Source: Virgibacillus halodenitrificans JCM 12304 (GTDB lineage Bacteria; Bacillota; Bacilli; Bacillales; Amphibacillaceae). From it: a stretch of 64,000 bases of DNA. This document shows, piece after piece, positions 1 to 8,786 of the stretch; the stretch's first letter is position 1; each line of letters opens with the position of its first letter. Below the pieces are notes generated by a model that ran no database searches, was not told the DNA's origin, and saw only the letters and a program-made list of their open reading frames with translations. The position numbers and the translations under genes are program-made. Location: assembly GCF_001310895.1 (NCBI RefSeq), contig NZ_BAZS01000013.1:1-64000 (forward strand), read 5' to 3'.

Positions 1-292
1 ATTTAATATTAAAATGTGGAATCGAGAATAGGACTTCATCTTCAGTCTGATTATGGTCTTGGTATATTATCAACTCAAATTGTTGGAGTACATAACCTTG
101 ATAAAAATATTTGAAAATCCATCGGTGAAAATTAATAAGGTCCTCTGTCCATGCAATATAACTATTTGATTCATTTTCGAAGTATTCGTAGTTAAACGGT
201 TCGTCAATTGGACAATCGTACCAAGTTACATCTACACAATTAAAATTATTTTTTTCCTCTTCCATAGTAAAAACAGCTCTAAATGATAGCAT
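1..292 (-). CDS. Unrecognised protein, partial (N-terminal 97 residues)
   Basis: An open frame on the minus strand starts with ATG at 292-290, has a GGAGG ribosome binding site on the minus strand (CCTCC at 301-305), and runs off the window edge without a stop. The visible part begins MLSFRAVFTMEEEKNN and is rich in aromatic and acidic residues (Trp, Tyr, Phe, Asp, Glu), with no signal peptide or membrane segment. I do not recognise a family. It is divergent from the transposition genes, on the side where cargo of a Tn7-like element would be expected, so it may be cargo; this is inference only. Confidence 0.6.
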   Translation of the reverse strand, partial: MLSFRAVFTMEEEKNNFNCVDVTWYDCPIDEPFNYEYFENESNSYIAWTEDLINFHRWIFKYFYQGYVLQQFELIIYQDHNQTEDEVLFSIPHFNIK

Positions 293-339
293 TTATTAAA
301 CCTCCTAAGATAATTTTAAGTATTATACTCTATTAAAAA

Positions 340-429
340 AGCTATTCGAATAGCTAACTATAATTTTTTTATTTTAATTTAAAAATAAGGTCTAAATGTA
401 CTCTAAATCGTATATTTAAACCTTATTTT
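340..429. promoter_or_regulatory. Two dyads between the divergent genes
   Basis: The 300-bp gap between the divergent partial gene and the first tniQ holds a perfect 16-bp palindrome (AGCTATTCGAATAGCT, 340-355) and a 16-bp inverted repeat with one mismatch (382-397 against 414-429, arms containing AAATAAGGT/ACCTTATTT). A third, weaker CCTTA/TAAGG pair follows around 453-474. They could be operators or hairpins controlling the transposition genes. They do not match the 20-bp repeats at 8604-8829, so they are not an obvious TnsB-bound end. Confidence 0.4.
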
Positions 430-590
430 CATGTGTGAATAAATACAAAAATACCTTACTTTAATCCAAATAAGGCCCAAAACAGACCGTTTATGCCCGT
501 AAAACGACCTGATATGGAAAAGGTGAATAGTTAAATGTTCTATATGGCAATAATAACTATTAATCTATTAAATTTATGGGGTGTAATAGA

Positions 591-1916
591 ATGATAGAAA
601 TAAATTTAGATTCTAGAAGTGATTTATACAGTATTGAACCAATTGGTTTGCAAACTGAGTTAGTTGAAAGCCTGAGCAGTTATTTAATTAGGGTAGCATA
701 TGAACACAACCTCTCTGTTGGTCATTTATTCAATAAGATGATTTTTCCTGAAATGAATAAGAGTTATTTAGAACGGGCTTCAGCTTATGGAGGGAACCGC
801 TTTTATGAAAAGGCAAAAACTGTAAATGGATACATGGAAATTGCTGTTGAACTTGCATGGACAGTTGAGAAGTTAACATCCAGAGATGACCTAATTAATT
901 TAACCTTGTACAACCTAAAAGAATTCATTCCATTGAGAAATTTACTGAAGGATACACTCACTTGGTGTCCTGACTGTATTAGAACTTGGGAGAAGGATGG
1001 AGAGGTTATATATTATCCGCTGATATGGCATTTAAAACCTGTAGAGATTTGCAAAAAACATAGTCGTTTTTTAGTTGATAGATGTCCTATATGTAAAAAG
1101 AAAGTTGATATCATACGCAGGCAAATGGTTCCCGGCTATTGTCCAAATTGTTCCTCTATATTAGCCCAAGAAAGTGAAAGCAAAAGGATCAATCTAGAAA
1201 AATTCAGGTGGGAACTTTATGTTTATGAAAATGTGAAGGATATTTTATCAATAAATCATAACAAGATAGATGTTCAAAGTTTTAAGCATACATTTATAAA
1301 CAAATTGAAAGTAATAAATGAAGAACGTTTTTCAAATAATGTTGCGGGTTTTTCAAGTCACCTAAGTATCCCAAAAAGCACTCTCCGATATTGGCTATAT
1401 GGTCAAAACTTTCCTTCTTTAGATAACATACTAAAAATATGTTTTAAATTAAATAAAGAAATTTTAGATTTCCTCTTAGAATCTCAAAAACTAGATGTTA
1501 ATATATTTCAAATTAATGACAAGCGGGTCATTAATAATAAAACAAAACAAACTCGAAAACCACTTAATTATGATGTAATTGAGAAAAAACTGATTGAACA
1601 TTTAAGTACAGATACTCCAATATCGATGAATTCAGTTGCAAAAGTAATTGGTCGGGATAAGAGGGTATTGTACAGAAATTTTCCGGATCTTTGTAAACAA
1701 ATATCGAGGAGATATTACGACTATATAAAAGAAAAGTCAGAGCTAAGAATTAAAAGGTTAAAAGAACAAATTAATCTAGCCTTTAATGAGTTGGAAAATG
1801 AAGGATTATATCCTAGTCGTAGAAAAATTGAAGACAAGATTAATAAAAATGGGGTTTTAAAAGAAAAAGGTTTTACAAGATTATTGGAAATTTTTATTAG
1901 TACAAAGTGGTTATGA
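591..1916 (+). CDS. tniQ: TniQ/TnsD-like target-selection protein 1
   Basis: This protein of about 441 residues has the N-terminal TniQ pattern (SIEPIGLQTELVESLSSYL) followed by a zinc-binding segment of CxxC pairs between residues about 126 and 187 (WCPDC, ICKKH, CPIC, CPNC). The TniQ family includes TnsD, which selects the target and recruits TnsC. After the zinc region comes an XRE-like helix-turn-helix (SIPKSTLRYWLYGQNFPS), then a TnsD-like repeat with the pattern V-x-R-N-F-P-D-L-C that is also present in the second copy at 7041. I chose ATG 591 rather than 576 because GGGGTG at 578-583 gives a usable ribosome binding site. It lies 26 bp upstream of the tnsAB fusion and so leads the operon, an uncommon position for this gene. 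Confidence 0.85.
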   Translation: MIEINLDSRSDLYSIEPIGLQTELVESLSSYLIRVAYEHNLSVGHLFNKMIFPEMNKSYLERASAYGGNRFYEKAKTVNGYMEIAVELAWTVEKLTSRDDLINLTLYNLKEFIPLRNLLKDTLTWCPDCIRTWEKDGEVIYYPLIWHLKPVEICKKHSRFLVDRCPICKKKVDIIRRQMVPGYCPNCSSILAQESESKRINLEKFRWELYVYENVKDILSINHNKIDVQSFKHTFINKLKVINEERFSNNVAGFSSHLSIPKSTLRYWLYGQNFPSLDNILKICFKLNKEILDFLLESQKLDVNIFQINDKRVINNKTKQTRKPLNYDVIEKKLIEHLSTDTPISMNSVAKVIGRDKRVLYRNFPDLCKQISRRYYDYIKEKSELRIKRLKEQINLAFNELENEGLYPSRRKIEDKINKNGVLKEKGFTRLLEIFISTKWL

Positions 1917-1942
1917 GTATAAGAATAGGAGGACATATTTAA

Positions 1943-4609
1943 ATGATGAGTTCAAGTGAGTTTGATGAATGGGCAGCAAGAATGGACTTAACGGAAGAGG
2001 CAAAGAAGGAAATTCAACGGATAAGACAGTCCCCTCCAGCAAGACGGGTTGGGGGAGGTAGAAATAACGTTAGTGGAAGGTATAGTAGTAAAAAGATGGG
2101 GGTTACCATTCAATTTGAGAGCCATAAGGTTGAATTACCAACTATCTATATGATGGAATTTAATGATGATGTTTTGGAGTATTATGATCAACCACCCAAA
2201 ATAAAATTGAATTATTTTCAAAGTAAGAAAGATAAAAATAGAAAAATGGCTTATTGGTATACAGCAGATTTTTTTGTAATCGAAAAGGAAAGAGCCTATT
2301 GGGTAGAGTGCAAGACAGAAGAACATCTTATTAAAAAGTCTCAGGAAAAACCAGATAGATATTTTAGAAATAATGGAAGATGGGAATTCGCACTCGGAAA
2401 AAATTATGCAATACAGTTTGGTTTGGATTTTCTTGTACGTTCGTCATCTGAGATTAATTGGATACTTCAACGTAACCTTGAATTTCTGGAAGATTATATT
2501 ACCAATGGGCATAAACCCGAAGATCAAATTATTGCAAAGATTAAGGAGGCAATAATATCTGCGCCCGGTATAACCATACTAGAGCTTATTCAAAATGCAG
2601 AGGAACGGTTTACCTCTGATGATATATATGACTTAATAGCAAATAACATCATCTATATTGATTTGTACAACGATTTAATAACCGAACCAGAGAGTGTAAA
2701 GGTATATCTAAATAAACAACAGCATAAGGGTTTTTCGATAATTGAAAAATCAAGTAGAAAAAGAATTTCACCTAAGATGATTGAAATAAAAAACGGGAAT
2801 AGTATTTTATGGGGAGATAGTGCTTGGACTATCTTAAATTACGACAGTGGCAATAAAAAAGTGTTTCTATATTCAAAAAGTACAAATGAACATGCTGAAT
2901 TACCAATCCACTTGTTTGAATCATATATATCAGAAGGTTATATAAAGGCTGTGGAAAGTAATAACAATAAAGAAAGTATTAAATTAAACAAGATGATTGC
3001 CGAAGCTAGTGAAAAGGACTTAGAAGAGGCAAATAAGAAATATGAAATTGTTACAAAGTATCTAAACGGAGAAAATGTTCATTTAAATGTTACTAGAAGA
3101 AGTCTCAGAAATTGGGTAAAAAAATACAATGATGCAGAAGAATTATATGGAAATGGTTTTGTCGGACTTCTTCCCAGAACAAAAAAAAAAGGAAATAAAA
3201 ATTCGAAATTGCCACCGGAAACAGAAAAAATAATGAGTGGTGTAATTGATCAAAGTTATAAAAACATTAAGTCTAAAACAGCGAAACAAGTTTATCGTGA
3301 ATTGTTAGTTAAATGTGAAGAACTTAATATTGATCCACCATCATACCAAACATTGTGTACTGCGATTAATAATCTTTCTAAATATGAAGTAGCAGAATCT
3401 AGAAAGGGAAGAAGAGCAGCATATAAGTTTGAGGAATTTTATACTGAATTAGAATTTACTACTCCGAAGCATGGGGAGCGTATTTTCGAACTGGCGCATA
3501 TTGATCATACTGAGCTAGATATTGAACTAAAACTTACTAGTCATAAGACCATGAGACCGTGGCTTACCGTGATGATTGATGCCTTTTCTAGAAGGGTCCT
3601 TGCCTTTTATCTAACATTTGAACCACCTTCATACCGGAGTTGCATGATGATTATTAGAGAATGTGTAAAGAATTATAACCGACTACCTAACTTCCTTGTT
3701 CTGGATGGGGGAAAAGAATTTCATAGTGTATATTTTGAGTCTTTACTGGCCTTTTACGGTGTTCACAAGAAACAGAGACCTGCTGCAAAATCAAGATATG
3801 GAAATGATGTGGAAAGATTATTCGGCATAGCTAATAAATTGTTTATTCATAACCTTGCTGGAAACACACAATTAACAAAAAATGTAAGACAAGTTACTAA
3901 ATCAGTAAATCCGAAAAACCATGCAATTTGGACACTAGAAACTTTAAATGAAGCCCTTGAGAACTGGTTTAATATAGTTTATGACAATAAAATAAATCCA
4001 TCGCTTCATCAAAGTCCAAAAGAATCATATGAAGAATCAATTAATGTTTCTGGAAGTCGTCCGAATACCTATATTTCTTATGATGATACTTTTATTTTAA
4101 TGACATTACCATCTCCAAAAGGAAAAACTAGAAAAGTACATCCGGGTAAAGGTATTAAATTATCATATTCATATTATTGGTGTGACCAATTCAGAAATCC
4201 AAAAATTGAAAATTCCCAAGTTGAAGTAAAATATGATCCTTTCAATATTGGAATTGCATATGCATATGTAGGAGATCAATGGGTAGAATGCCAATCTGAA
4301 GGTTACAAATATTTATATGGTAAAAGTGAAAAACAAATGAAAATTATTACAGAAGAAATCAGGCAAAAGAATAAATTATATTCACAAAACAATACAGTGA
4401 CAGCAAAAATGATTGCACAATATATTATAGACTCTGAATTAAAAGAAGAAGAATTAATAAATGAAAATTTAGCTTCAACTAAACCTGAATTAAAGGTCTT
4501 TGAAAGCAACGATAGATCAAATGATGAAAATGTGGAAGATAGTAATTCTAATGAAACAGATGATATTTATGATGACGACGATCTTGAGATATTTGGGGAG
4601 TTGATATAG
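1943..4609 (+). CDS. tnsAB: TnsA-TnsB fusion transposase
   Basis: One 888-residue protein joins two Tn7 activities. Residues about 40-180 look like the TnsA endonuclease that cuts the 5' ends: FES at 58-60, EFNDDVLEYYDQP at 72-84, YTADFF with Asp109, and ECK with Glu122 and Lys124. Residues about 370-790 are a TnsB/Mu-type DDE recombinase, with IDHTELD (Asp521), VLDGGKEF (Asp588) and NDVERLFG (Glu624), giving 35 residues between the last two acids. A helix-turn-helix region precedes the catalytic core and the C-terminus is acidic, as expected for a TnsC-contacting tail. The ribosome binding site AGGAGG is at 1928. TnsAB fusions occur in some Tn7-like elements, including some CRISPR-associated ones; no cas gene is seen here. 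Cut-and-paste transposition is the likely mode because both activities appear intact. Confidence 0.9.
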   Translation: MMSSSEFDEWAARMDLTEEAKKEIQRIRQSPPARRVGGGRNNVSGRYSSKKMGVTIQFESHKVELPTIYMMEFNDDVLEYYDQPPKIKLNYFQSKKDKNRKMAYWYTADFFVIEKERAYWVECKTEEHLIKKSQEKPDRYFRNNGRWEFALGKNYAIQFGLDFLVRSSSEINWILQRNLEFLEDYITNGHKPEDQIIAKIKEAIISAPGITILELIQNAEERFTSDDIYDLIANNIIYIDLYNDLITEPESVKVYLNKQQHKGFSIIEKSSRKRISPKMIEIKNGNSILWGDSAWTILNYDSGNKKVFLYSKSTNEHAELPIHLFESYISEGYIKAVESNNNKESIKLNKMIAEASEKDLEEANKKYEIVTKYLNGENVHLNVTRRSLRNWVKKYNDAEELYGNGFVGLLPRTKKKGNKNSKLPPETEKIMSGVIDQSYKNIKSKTAKQVYRELLVKCEELNIDPPSYQTLCTAINNLSKYEVAESRKGRRAAYKFEEFYTELEFTTPKHGERIFELAHIDHTELDIELKLTSHKTMRPWLTVMIDAFSRRVLAFYLTFEPPSYRSCMMIIRECVKNYNRLPNFLVLDGGKEFHSVYFESLLAFYGVHKKQRPAAKSRYGNDVERLFGIANKLFIHNLAGNTQLTKNVRQVTKSVNPKNHAIWTLETLNEALENWFNIVYDNKINPSLHQSPKESYEESINVSGSRPNTYISYDDTFILMTLPSPKGKTRKVHPGKGIKLSYSYYWCDQFRNPKIENSQVEVKYDPFNIGIAYAYVGDQWVECQSEGYKYLYGKSEKQMKIITEEIRQKNKLYSQNNTVTAKMIAQYIIDSELKEEELINENLASTKPELKVFESNDRSNDENVEDSNSNETDDIYDDDDLEIFGELI

Positions 4610-5620
4610 GTGACAAAGGAAAAAAGATTATTTGAAAAATACCCTTCATCAGAATCTAAGAATGAACGAGAAGATATTTTAAATGAAATTACAAATGAGC
4701 AAAAGTATGGACTTGGAAAGGAAGGAAGAAGAACCTTATATAAATATGAGGGATTTTATAAAGAACTAGAATTTACTACTTCGAAATATGCTGAAGGTAT
4801 TTTCGAAACAGTATATATTGACCATGCCAAATTAGATATAGAAGTAGAAATTGATGGTAAGCATTCTAAGCGACTTTGGTTAACACTAATGATTGATGAT
4901 TATTCAAGAAGGGTTCTTGCCTTTTATCTAACCTTTGAAGAACCCTCTTACAATAGTTGTATGATGGTTATAAGGAAGTGCGTAAAAAAATATAACCGGC
5001 TTCCAAAAAATTTGGTAGTAGATAGTGGAATGGAATTTAATAGTGTTGATTTTGAAACTTTGCTTGCAACTTATGGAATCCATACGAAACAAAGACCACT
5101 TCTAAAAGCAGGATTTAATAATGTGGTAGAAAGATTATTTGGTTTAACAAATAAATTATTTATCCAAATCCTTATGGGAAACACGAGAAATGTACAGCAG
5201 GTTAATAATTCTGTGGACTCCAAAAACTACGTTGTATGGACACTTGAGACCTTAAATAAACGACTTGAAAACTGGATTTATAATGTATATGACAATTATA
5301 TAAACCTATCACTTCAACAAAGTCCCAAAGAAATATTCCTTAATTCTTTTGAAGTATCCGGACGTCCGAATATCTATATTCCTTATGACGAAAATTTTAT
5401 TTTGATGACACTACCTTCCCCAAAAGGTAAAACCAGAAAAGTTCAACCAAGACGGGGAATTAAATTAAACTATTTATATTATTGGTGCGAACAATTTAAC
5501 GATCCAATGATTGAGTATACTAAGGTTGAGGTTAAATTTGATCCATTAAATACTGGAATATTATATGCGTATGTTAATAATCAATGGATTCGATGCCAAC
5601 TTAGTGTTATAAGTATTTAA
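4610..5620 (+). CDS. Chimeric tnsC'-tnsB' remnant with intact DDE triad
   Basis: This 336-residue frame begins with GTG directly after the tnsAB stop. Its first 28 or so residues (MTKEKRLFEKYPSSESK) copy the start of TnsC at 5778 (MTKKQRLFEEELLTKSK). From about residue 33 it switches to a diverged copy of the TnsB catalytic half, starting at the equivalent of KGRRAAYKFEEFY. The TnsA domain and the TnsB DNA-binding region are missing. The catalytic triad is kept: Asp71, Asp138, Glu174, with the same spacing as in the full protein. It ends early at QWIRCQLSVISI, where the parent continues. The simplest origin is a tandem duplication of the tnsB-tnsC junction followed by an internal deletion. 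It may be a dead remnant or a truncated protein; the long open frame is the only hint of retention. Confidence 0.8.
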   Translation: MTKEKRLFEKYPSSESKNEREDILNEITNEQKYGLGKEGRRTLYKYEGFYKELEFTTSKYAEGIFETVYIDHAKLDIEVEIDGKHSKRLWLTLMIDDYSRRVLAFYLTFEEPSYNSCMMVIRKCVKKYNRLPKNLVVDSGMEFNSVDFETLLATYGIHTKQRPLLKAGFNNVVERLFGLTNKLFIQILMGNTRNVQQVNNSVDSKNYVVWTLETLNKRLENWIYNVYDNYINLSLQQSPKEIFLNSFEVSGRPNIYIPYDENFILMTLPSPKGKTRKVQPRRGIKLNYLYYWCEQFNDPMIEYTKVEVKFDPLNTGILYAYVNNQWIRCQLSVISI

Positions 5621-5777
5621 ATGGTAAGACAGAGAATGGATAAAATTATAAGCTGTAAGGCCTGACTTAAAGATAATTAATAATGAAGAAACCTGATTAA
5701 ATAAAGTGAAACTATGGGCGATTCAATTGTTCAGAGAGCGTATATGATGATTGTGGGGTTGCGAGGAGTTGGTTTAG
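5621..5777 (+). pseudogene. Decayed 3' end of the second tnsB copy
   Basis: The DNA after the early stop still resembles the parent tnsB 3' end in other frames: ATTTAAATGGTAAGACAG at about 5615 parallels ATTTATATGGTAAAAGTG at 4310. The stretch just before tnsC (GGAGTTGGTTTAGGTGACA) parallels the natural tnsAB junction (GGAGTTGATATAGGTGACA). This shows that the second tnsB once ran up to tnsC and was then broken by indels. Confidence 0.6.
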
Positions 5778-6929
5778 GTGACAAAAAAACAAAGATTATT
5801 TGAAGAAGAGCTTTTAACAAAATCTAAGAAAGAGCGCGAAAAATTTTTTAATGATTTTACTGTTAGCCATACAAAAATGAAACAAGTTTCAGATGAATTA
5901 AAAAATGAAATTTATAAAGGCTCTCAAAACATCATTATGGTCGTTGGCCCATCAGGAGTTGGGAAATCCAGACTCTTTTCTGCAACAATGTTATCTGTTC
6001 TTAAAGATATGGAAGAAGAAACTGAGAAAGATAGAAGCATTATCCCTATCTCTGGTATAGAGCTTCCAAATCCAGATTTAGGGAAGTTCAATTGGAAAGA
6101 TTTCTATTATAGAGTACTTTCATCATTAAGGGATCCATTAATTGATTATAAGATTGATGTTACTGATATTGAAAAGAAAAATAGGAAAAATAAGAAAAGT
6201 AACAGTAACAACCCCCTTAATGCAAATACTGCGCCAGAGCTACGTAGATCAATAGAGAGTGCATTTTTTAACAGGAAAACAAAAGCACTTCTAATTGATG
6301 AAGCTCAGCACTTTTTTAAAATTAATTCAGAAAAAAGGGGTAACAGTGAACAGAACCAAAGGCAATTTAATTCTATTAAATCATTAGCAAACATGAGTAC
6401 CACAAAAATTGTTTTATTTGGAACTTATGATTTAAATGCTGTTTTCAATTTAGATGGTCAGTTATCTAGAAGGGTTAAGGAAATTCACTTTCCGAGGTAT
6501 GATTATACCAATGCGGAAGATAGAAGGTACTTCCAAGCTTTATTATTGACCTTTCAGAAATTGCTACCTGTGGAGAAGGAACCCGATTTAAAGAAGTACT
6601 CGGAATATATATATGAGAATTCCATTGGGTGTGCTGGTATTCTGAAGAATTGGTTACAAAGATGCCTTTCAGATGCTATAGAAAAAGAAGAGAAAACTAT
6701 TACCTATCAAAATTTGAAAAGAAATGCTTTACAAACAAAAAAGCTTTTAACACTAGCAAAAGAGGCAATTACTGGAGAGTACTATTTCAGTGATAATAAA
6801 AAAGACAAAAATGAGCTTCAAACCTTGCTGGGAATTAAAAATGAGAAAGATAATGAAAAACCAAAAAGAAAAAATAATCCTAAGCCGGGAATTAGAAAAC
6901 CAGAAAGGGATACTGTAGGATTGGCCTAA
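5778..6929 (+). CDS. tnsC: TnsC-like AAA+ ATPase transposition regulator
   Basis: The 383-residue protein has a Walker A motif GPSGVGKS (residues 57-64) and a Walker B motif ALLIDEAQHF with Asp174 and Glu175. An FGTYDL sensor-like segment and an arginine pair (LSRRVKE) follow. This matches the TnsC/TniB family, which polymerises on target DNA and links target selection by TniQ/TnsD to the TnsAB transposase. The start is GTG at 5778 with GCGAGGAG upstream. The C-terminal tail of about 60 residues is Lys-rich and low in complexity. It follows the tnsB remnant and is closed by a hairpin terminator before the second tniQ. Confidence 0.88.
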   Translation: MTKKQRLFEEELLTKSKKEREKFFNDFTVSHTKMKQVSDELKNEIYKGSQNIIMVVGPSGVGKSRLFSATMLSVLKDMEEETEKDRSIIPISGIELPNPDLGKFNWKDFYYRVLSSLRDPLIDYKIDVTDIEKKNRKNKKSNSNNPLNANTAPELRRSIESAFFNRKTKALLIDEAQHFFKINSEKRGNSEQNQRQFNSIKSLANMSTTKIVLFGTYDLNAVFNLDGQLSRRVKEIHFPRYDYTNAEDRRYFQALLLTFQKLLPVEKEPDLKKYSEYIYENSIGCAGILKNWLQRCLSDAIEKEEKTITYQNLKRNALQTKKLLTLAKEAITGEYYFSDNKKDKNELQTLLGIKNEKDNEKPKRKNNPKPGIRKPERDTVGLA

Positions 6930-6954
6930 GCTTAGGGGATATAAAATATTAAAG

Positions 6955-6990
6955 AAAAATTGAGTAGGTATTTCCTGCTCAATTTTTTAT
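6955..6990 (+). terminator. Intrinsic terminator after tnsC
   Basis: An 11-of-12 bp stem (AAATTGAGTAGG paired with CCTGCTCAATTT) is followed by a T run at 6982-6988. It separates tnsC from the second tniQ, which suggests that the second tniQ has its own or only read-through expression. Confidence 0.75.
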
Positions 6991-7040
6991 TTCTTAGATT
7001 TACTTGTTAACGCATTATCATACATCAGGAGGAATCAGTA

Positions 7041-8546
7041 ATGAATTTATATTTAAGCAGTTTAACAGATGAACAAAGAATAGTAGATTATTTTTTATCC
7101 ACCAGAACAGAGTTATATAATATTGAACCGATTGGAATTGGCACACCTTATGTAGAAAGTCTATCAAGTTATATTTCTAGAATCGCGGAAAATCATAATT
7201 TAGCTGTATCACCATTGCTGAGTAAAGTAATTGCACCTATGCTAAATATAGATTATTTAAAAGATCAACTTAGACAAGGAATAATTAAGGATACCTCACA
7301 TTTTATTAATGAGAATAGTCCCGTTACTTTGGAATATTGTAATGCATTGGAATTATTAACAAGTAGAGATGATCTACGTAATCTGACAATGTTAAATTGG
7401 CAAGGGATTTTTTCAACAAAACTCTTTTGTAGATATAGAAAGTGGTGTCCAATATGCTTAAATAAAATGAAATCCGATTCAAAGATTATATATGAACCGC
7501 TAATTTGGTATATTTCTGATATAAAAAAATGCGAAGTACATGAAGTAGTACTACACGACCAGTGTCCAAATTGTAAAAGAAATTTACCGTATTTGCATAA
7601 GGAACTAATGGTTGGATATTGTCAATATTGTGGATCGTGGTTGGGAGGTGAATTGGTATTTAATAAAGAAATTTTAACCGAGGAAGATATATTTATTTTC
7701 CAAAATTATAAGGAATTGCTTGCAAATTCATCAAAGCAATCAATTTACCCAACAAGAGTTTTTATTTCAAACTTTTTAAATAGATTAATGAAGAAATTAG
7801 ATATTAAAAGTGTAGCAAAGTTGGCAAATATTTTAGAGTTAAATTCAGCAACGGTCAATTCATGGGTAAAAGGAAGAAGACATCCTTCAAGTGAAAGTCT
7901 TTTAAAAATTGGTCGAAAAATAGGTTTAACTATTTATGAGATGCTTTATGACAATAATAAAAAGGTAGTGCTTGAAATAAAAAAAGATAGCTTTACACCA
8001 CAGAAACCTATCCCAATAAGTGAGATTGAAAATTGTCTAAGGAAAGAGGTCAATTCAAATGAGCCAAAAAGTCTAAATAAAATATCCAAAGAGTATGGTT
8101 TTTATGTACCCACCGCAAAAGGGAATTTTCCTAAATTATGTGAAGAGATAACAGAAAGCTATAATTATTATAGAGAACAACAGGTAAGAAAAAGAAGAAT
8201 CGAAATTGAAAAAATGTTAACAGATTGTTTAAGTCTGGATACCCCCATAAGTTTAAATCAGTTTTCAAGAGATTATGGTATAACTTTAATAACTGCAAAA
8301 AGAGTTGCCCCAAATTTATGCAAAAAGGTCGTTAAACGATATGAAGAGTATATTAGTGAATTAAAAAGGAAGAGGGTTCAAATTATAAAAAGAGATATTA
8401 AAGAAATTGTAAATATTTTACATCAAAAAGGAATTTATCCTAGTTCAAATAAGGTACTAGAAAATCTCGAAAATAAGCATTTATTTAGAAAAGAATGGGT
8501 AAAACAGGCTTGGAAGGAGGCTTTGGAAAGTTTAGGATATAATTGA
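7041..8546 (+). CDS. tniQ: TniQ/TnsD-like target-selection protein 2
   Basis: This 501-residue protein is a diverged paralogue of the gene at 591. It shares the N-terminal core (NIEPIGIGTPYVESLSSYI), the zinc-binding cysteines from residue about 136 to 197 (WCPIC, CEVHE, CPNC, CQYC), the XRE-like helix-turn-helix (LNSATVNSWVKGRRHPS) and the C-terminal TnsD-like units. The C-terminal unit occurs twice here (TAKGNFPKLCEEI and TAKRVAPNLCKKV) and once in the shorter copy, which accounts for most of the size difference. AGGAGG precedes the ATG. Two TniQ-type proteins in one element usually mean two target-choice routes; in Tn7-like systems each can direct a different site class. Its own target is unknown. 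It is the last gene before the repeat cluster that looks like an element end. Confidence 0.87.
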   Translation: MNLYLSSLTDEQRIVDYFLSTRTELYNIEPIGIGTPYVESLSSYISRIAENHNLAVSPLLSKVIAPMLNIDYLKDQLRQGIIKDTSHFINENSPVTLEYCNALELLTSRDDLRNLTMLNWQGIFSTKLFCRYRKWCPICLNKMKSDSKIIYEPLIWYISDIKKCEVHEVVLHDQCPNCKRNLPYLHKELMVGYCQYCGSWLGGELVFNKEILTEEDIFIFQNYKELLANSSKQSIYPTRVFISNFLNRLMKKLDIKSVAKLANILELNSATVNSWVKGRRHPSSESLLKIGRKIGLTIYEMLYDNNKKVVLEIKKDSFTPQKPIPISEIENCLRKEVNSNEPKSLNKISKEYGFYVPTAKGNFPKLCEEITESYNYYREQQVRKRRIEIEKMLTDCLSLDTPISLNQFSRDYGITLITAKRVAPNLCKKVVKRYEEYISELKRKRVQIIKRDIKEIVNILHQKGIYPSSNKVLENLENKHLFRKEWVKQAWKEALESLGYN

Positions 8547-8603
8547 ATATTTAATTCTACAATTGTTAATCTAAAATTGAGTGTAAAAGGGTACTGAAAT
8601 TAA

Positions 8604-8688
8604 GTAAACCATATAGTTTCCTAAAATAGAAATGTAAAGCATATAATTTCCTAAAATAAAATTGTAAAGCATAAAGCTTCCTAAAAGT
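8604..8688 (+). repeat. Three direct 20-bp repeats at 30-bp spacing
   Basis: Copies start at 8604, 8634 and 8664, exactly 30 bp apart, with consensus GTAAAGCATATAATTTCCTA followed by an A-rich spacer. The middle copy is identical to the reverse complement of the terminal copy at 8810-8829. Regularly spaced 20-22 bp sites are typical TnsB-binding arrays at Tn7-like ends. In this orientation they read inward from a left-type end. Confidence 0.8.
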
Positions 8689-8786
8689 AGAAAAAAGAGG
8701 TTATTACTCGATTGTATTTGAATGGTAGTAGTCTTTTGGGTTAATAAGTCTTTTAAAAAGAGCTGAGATACCTTGTGGCTCTAGGG

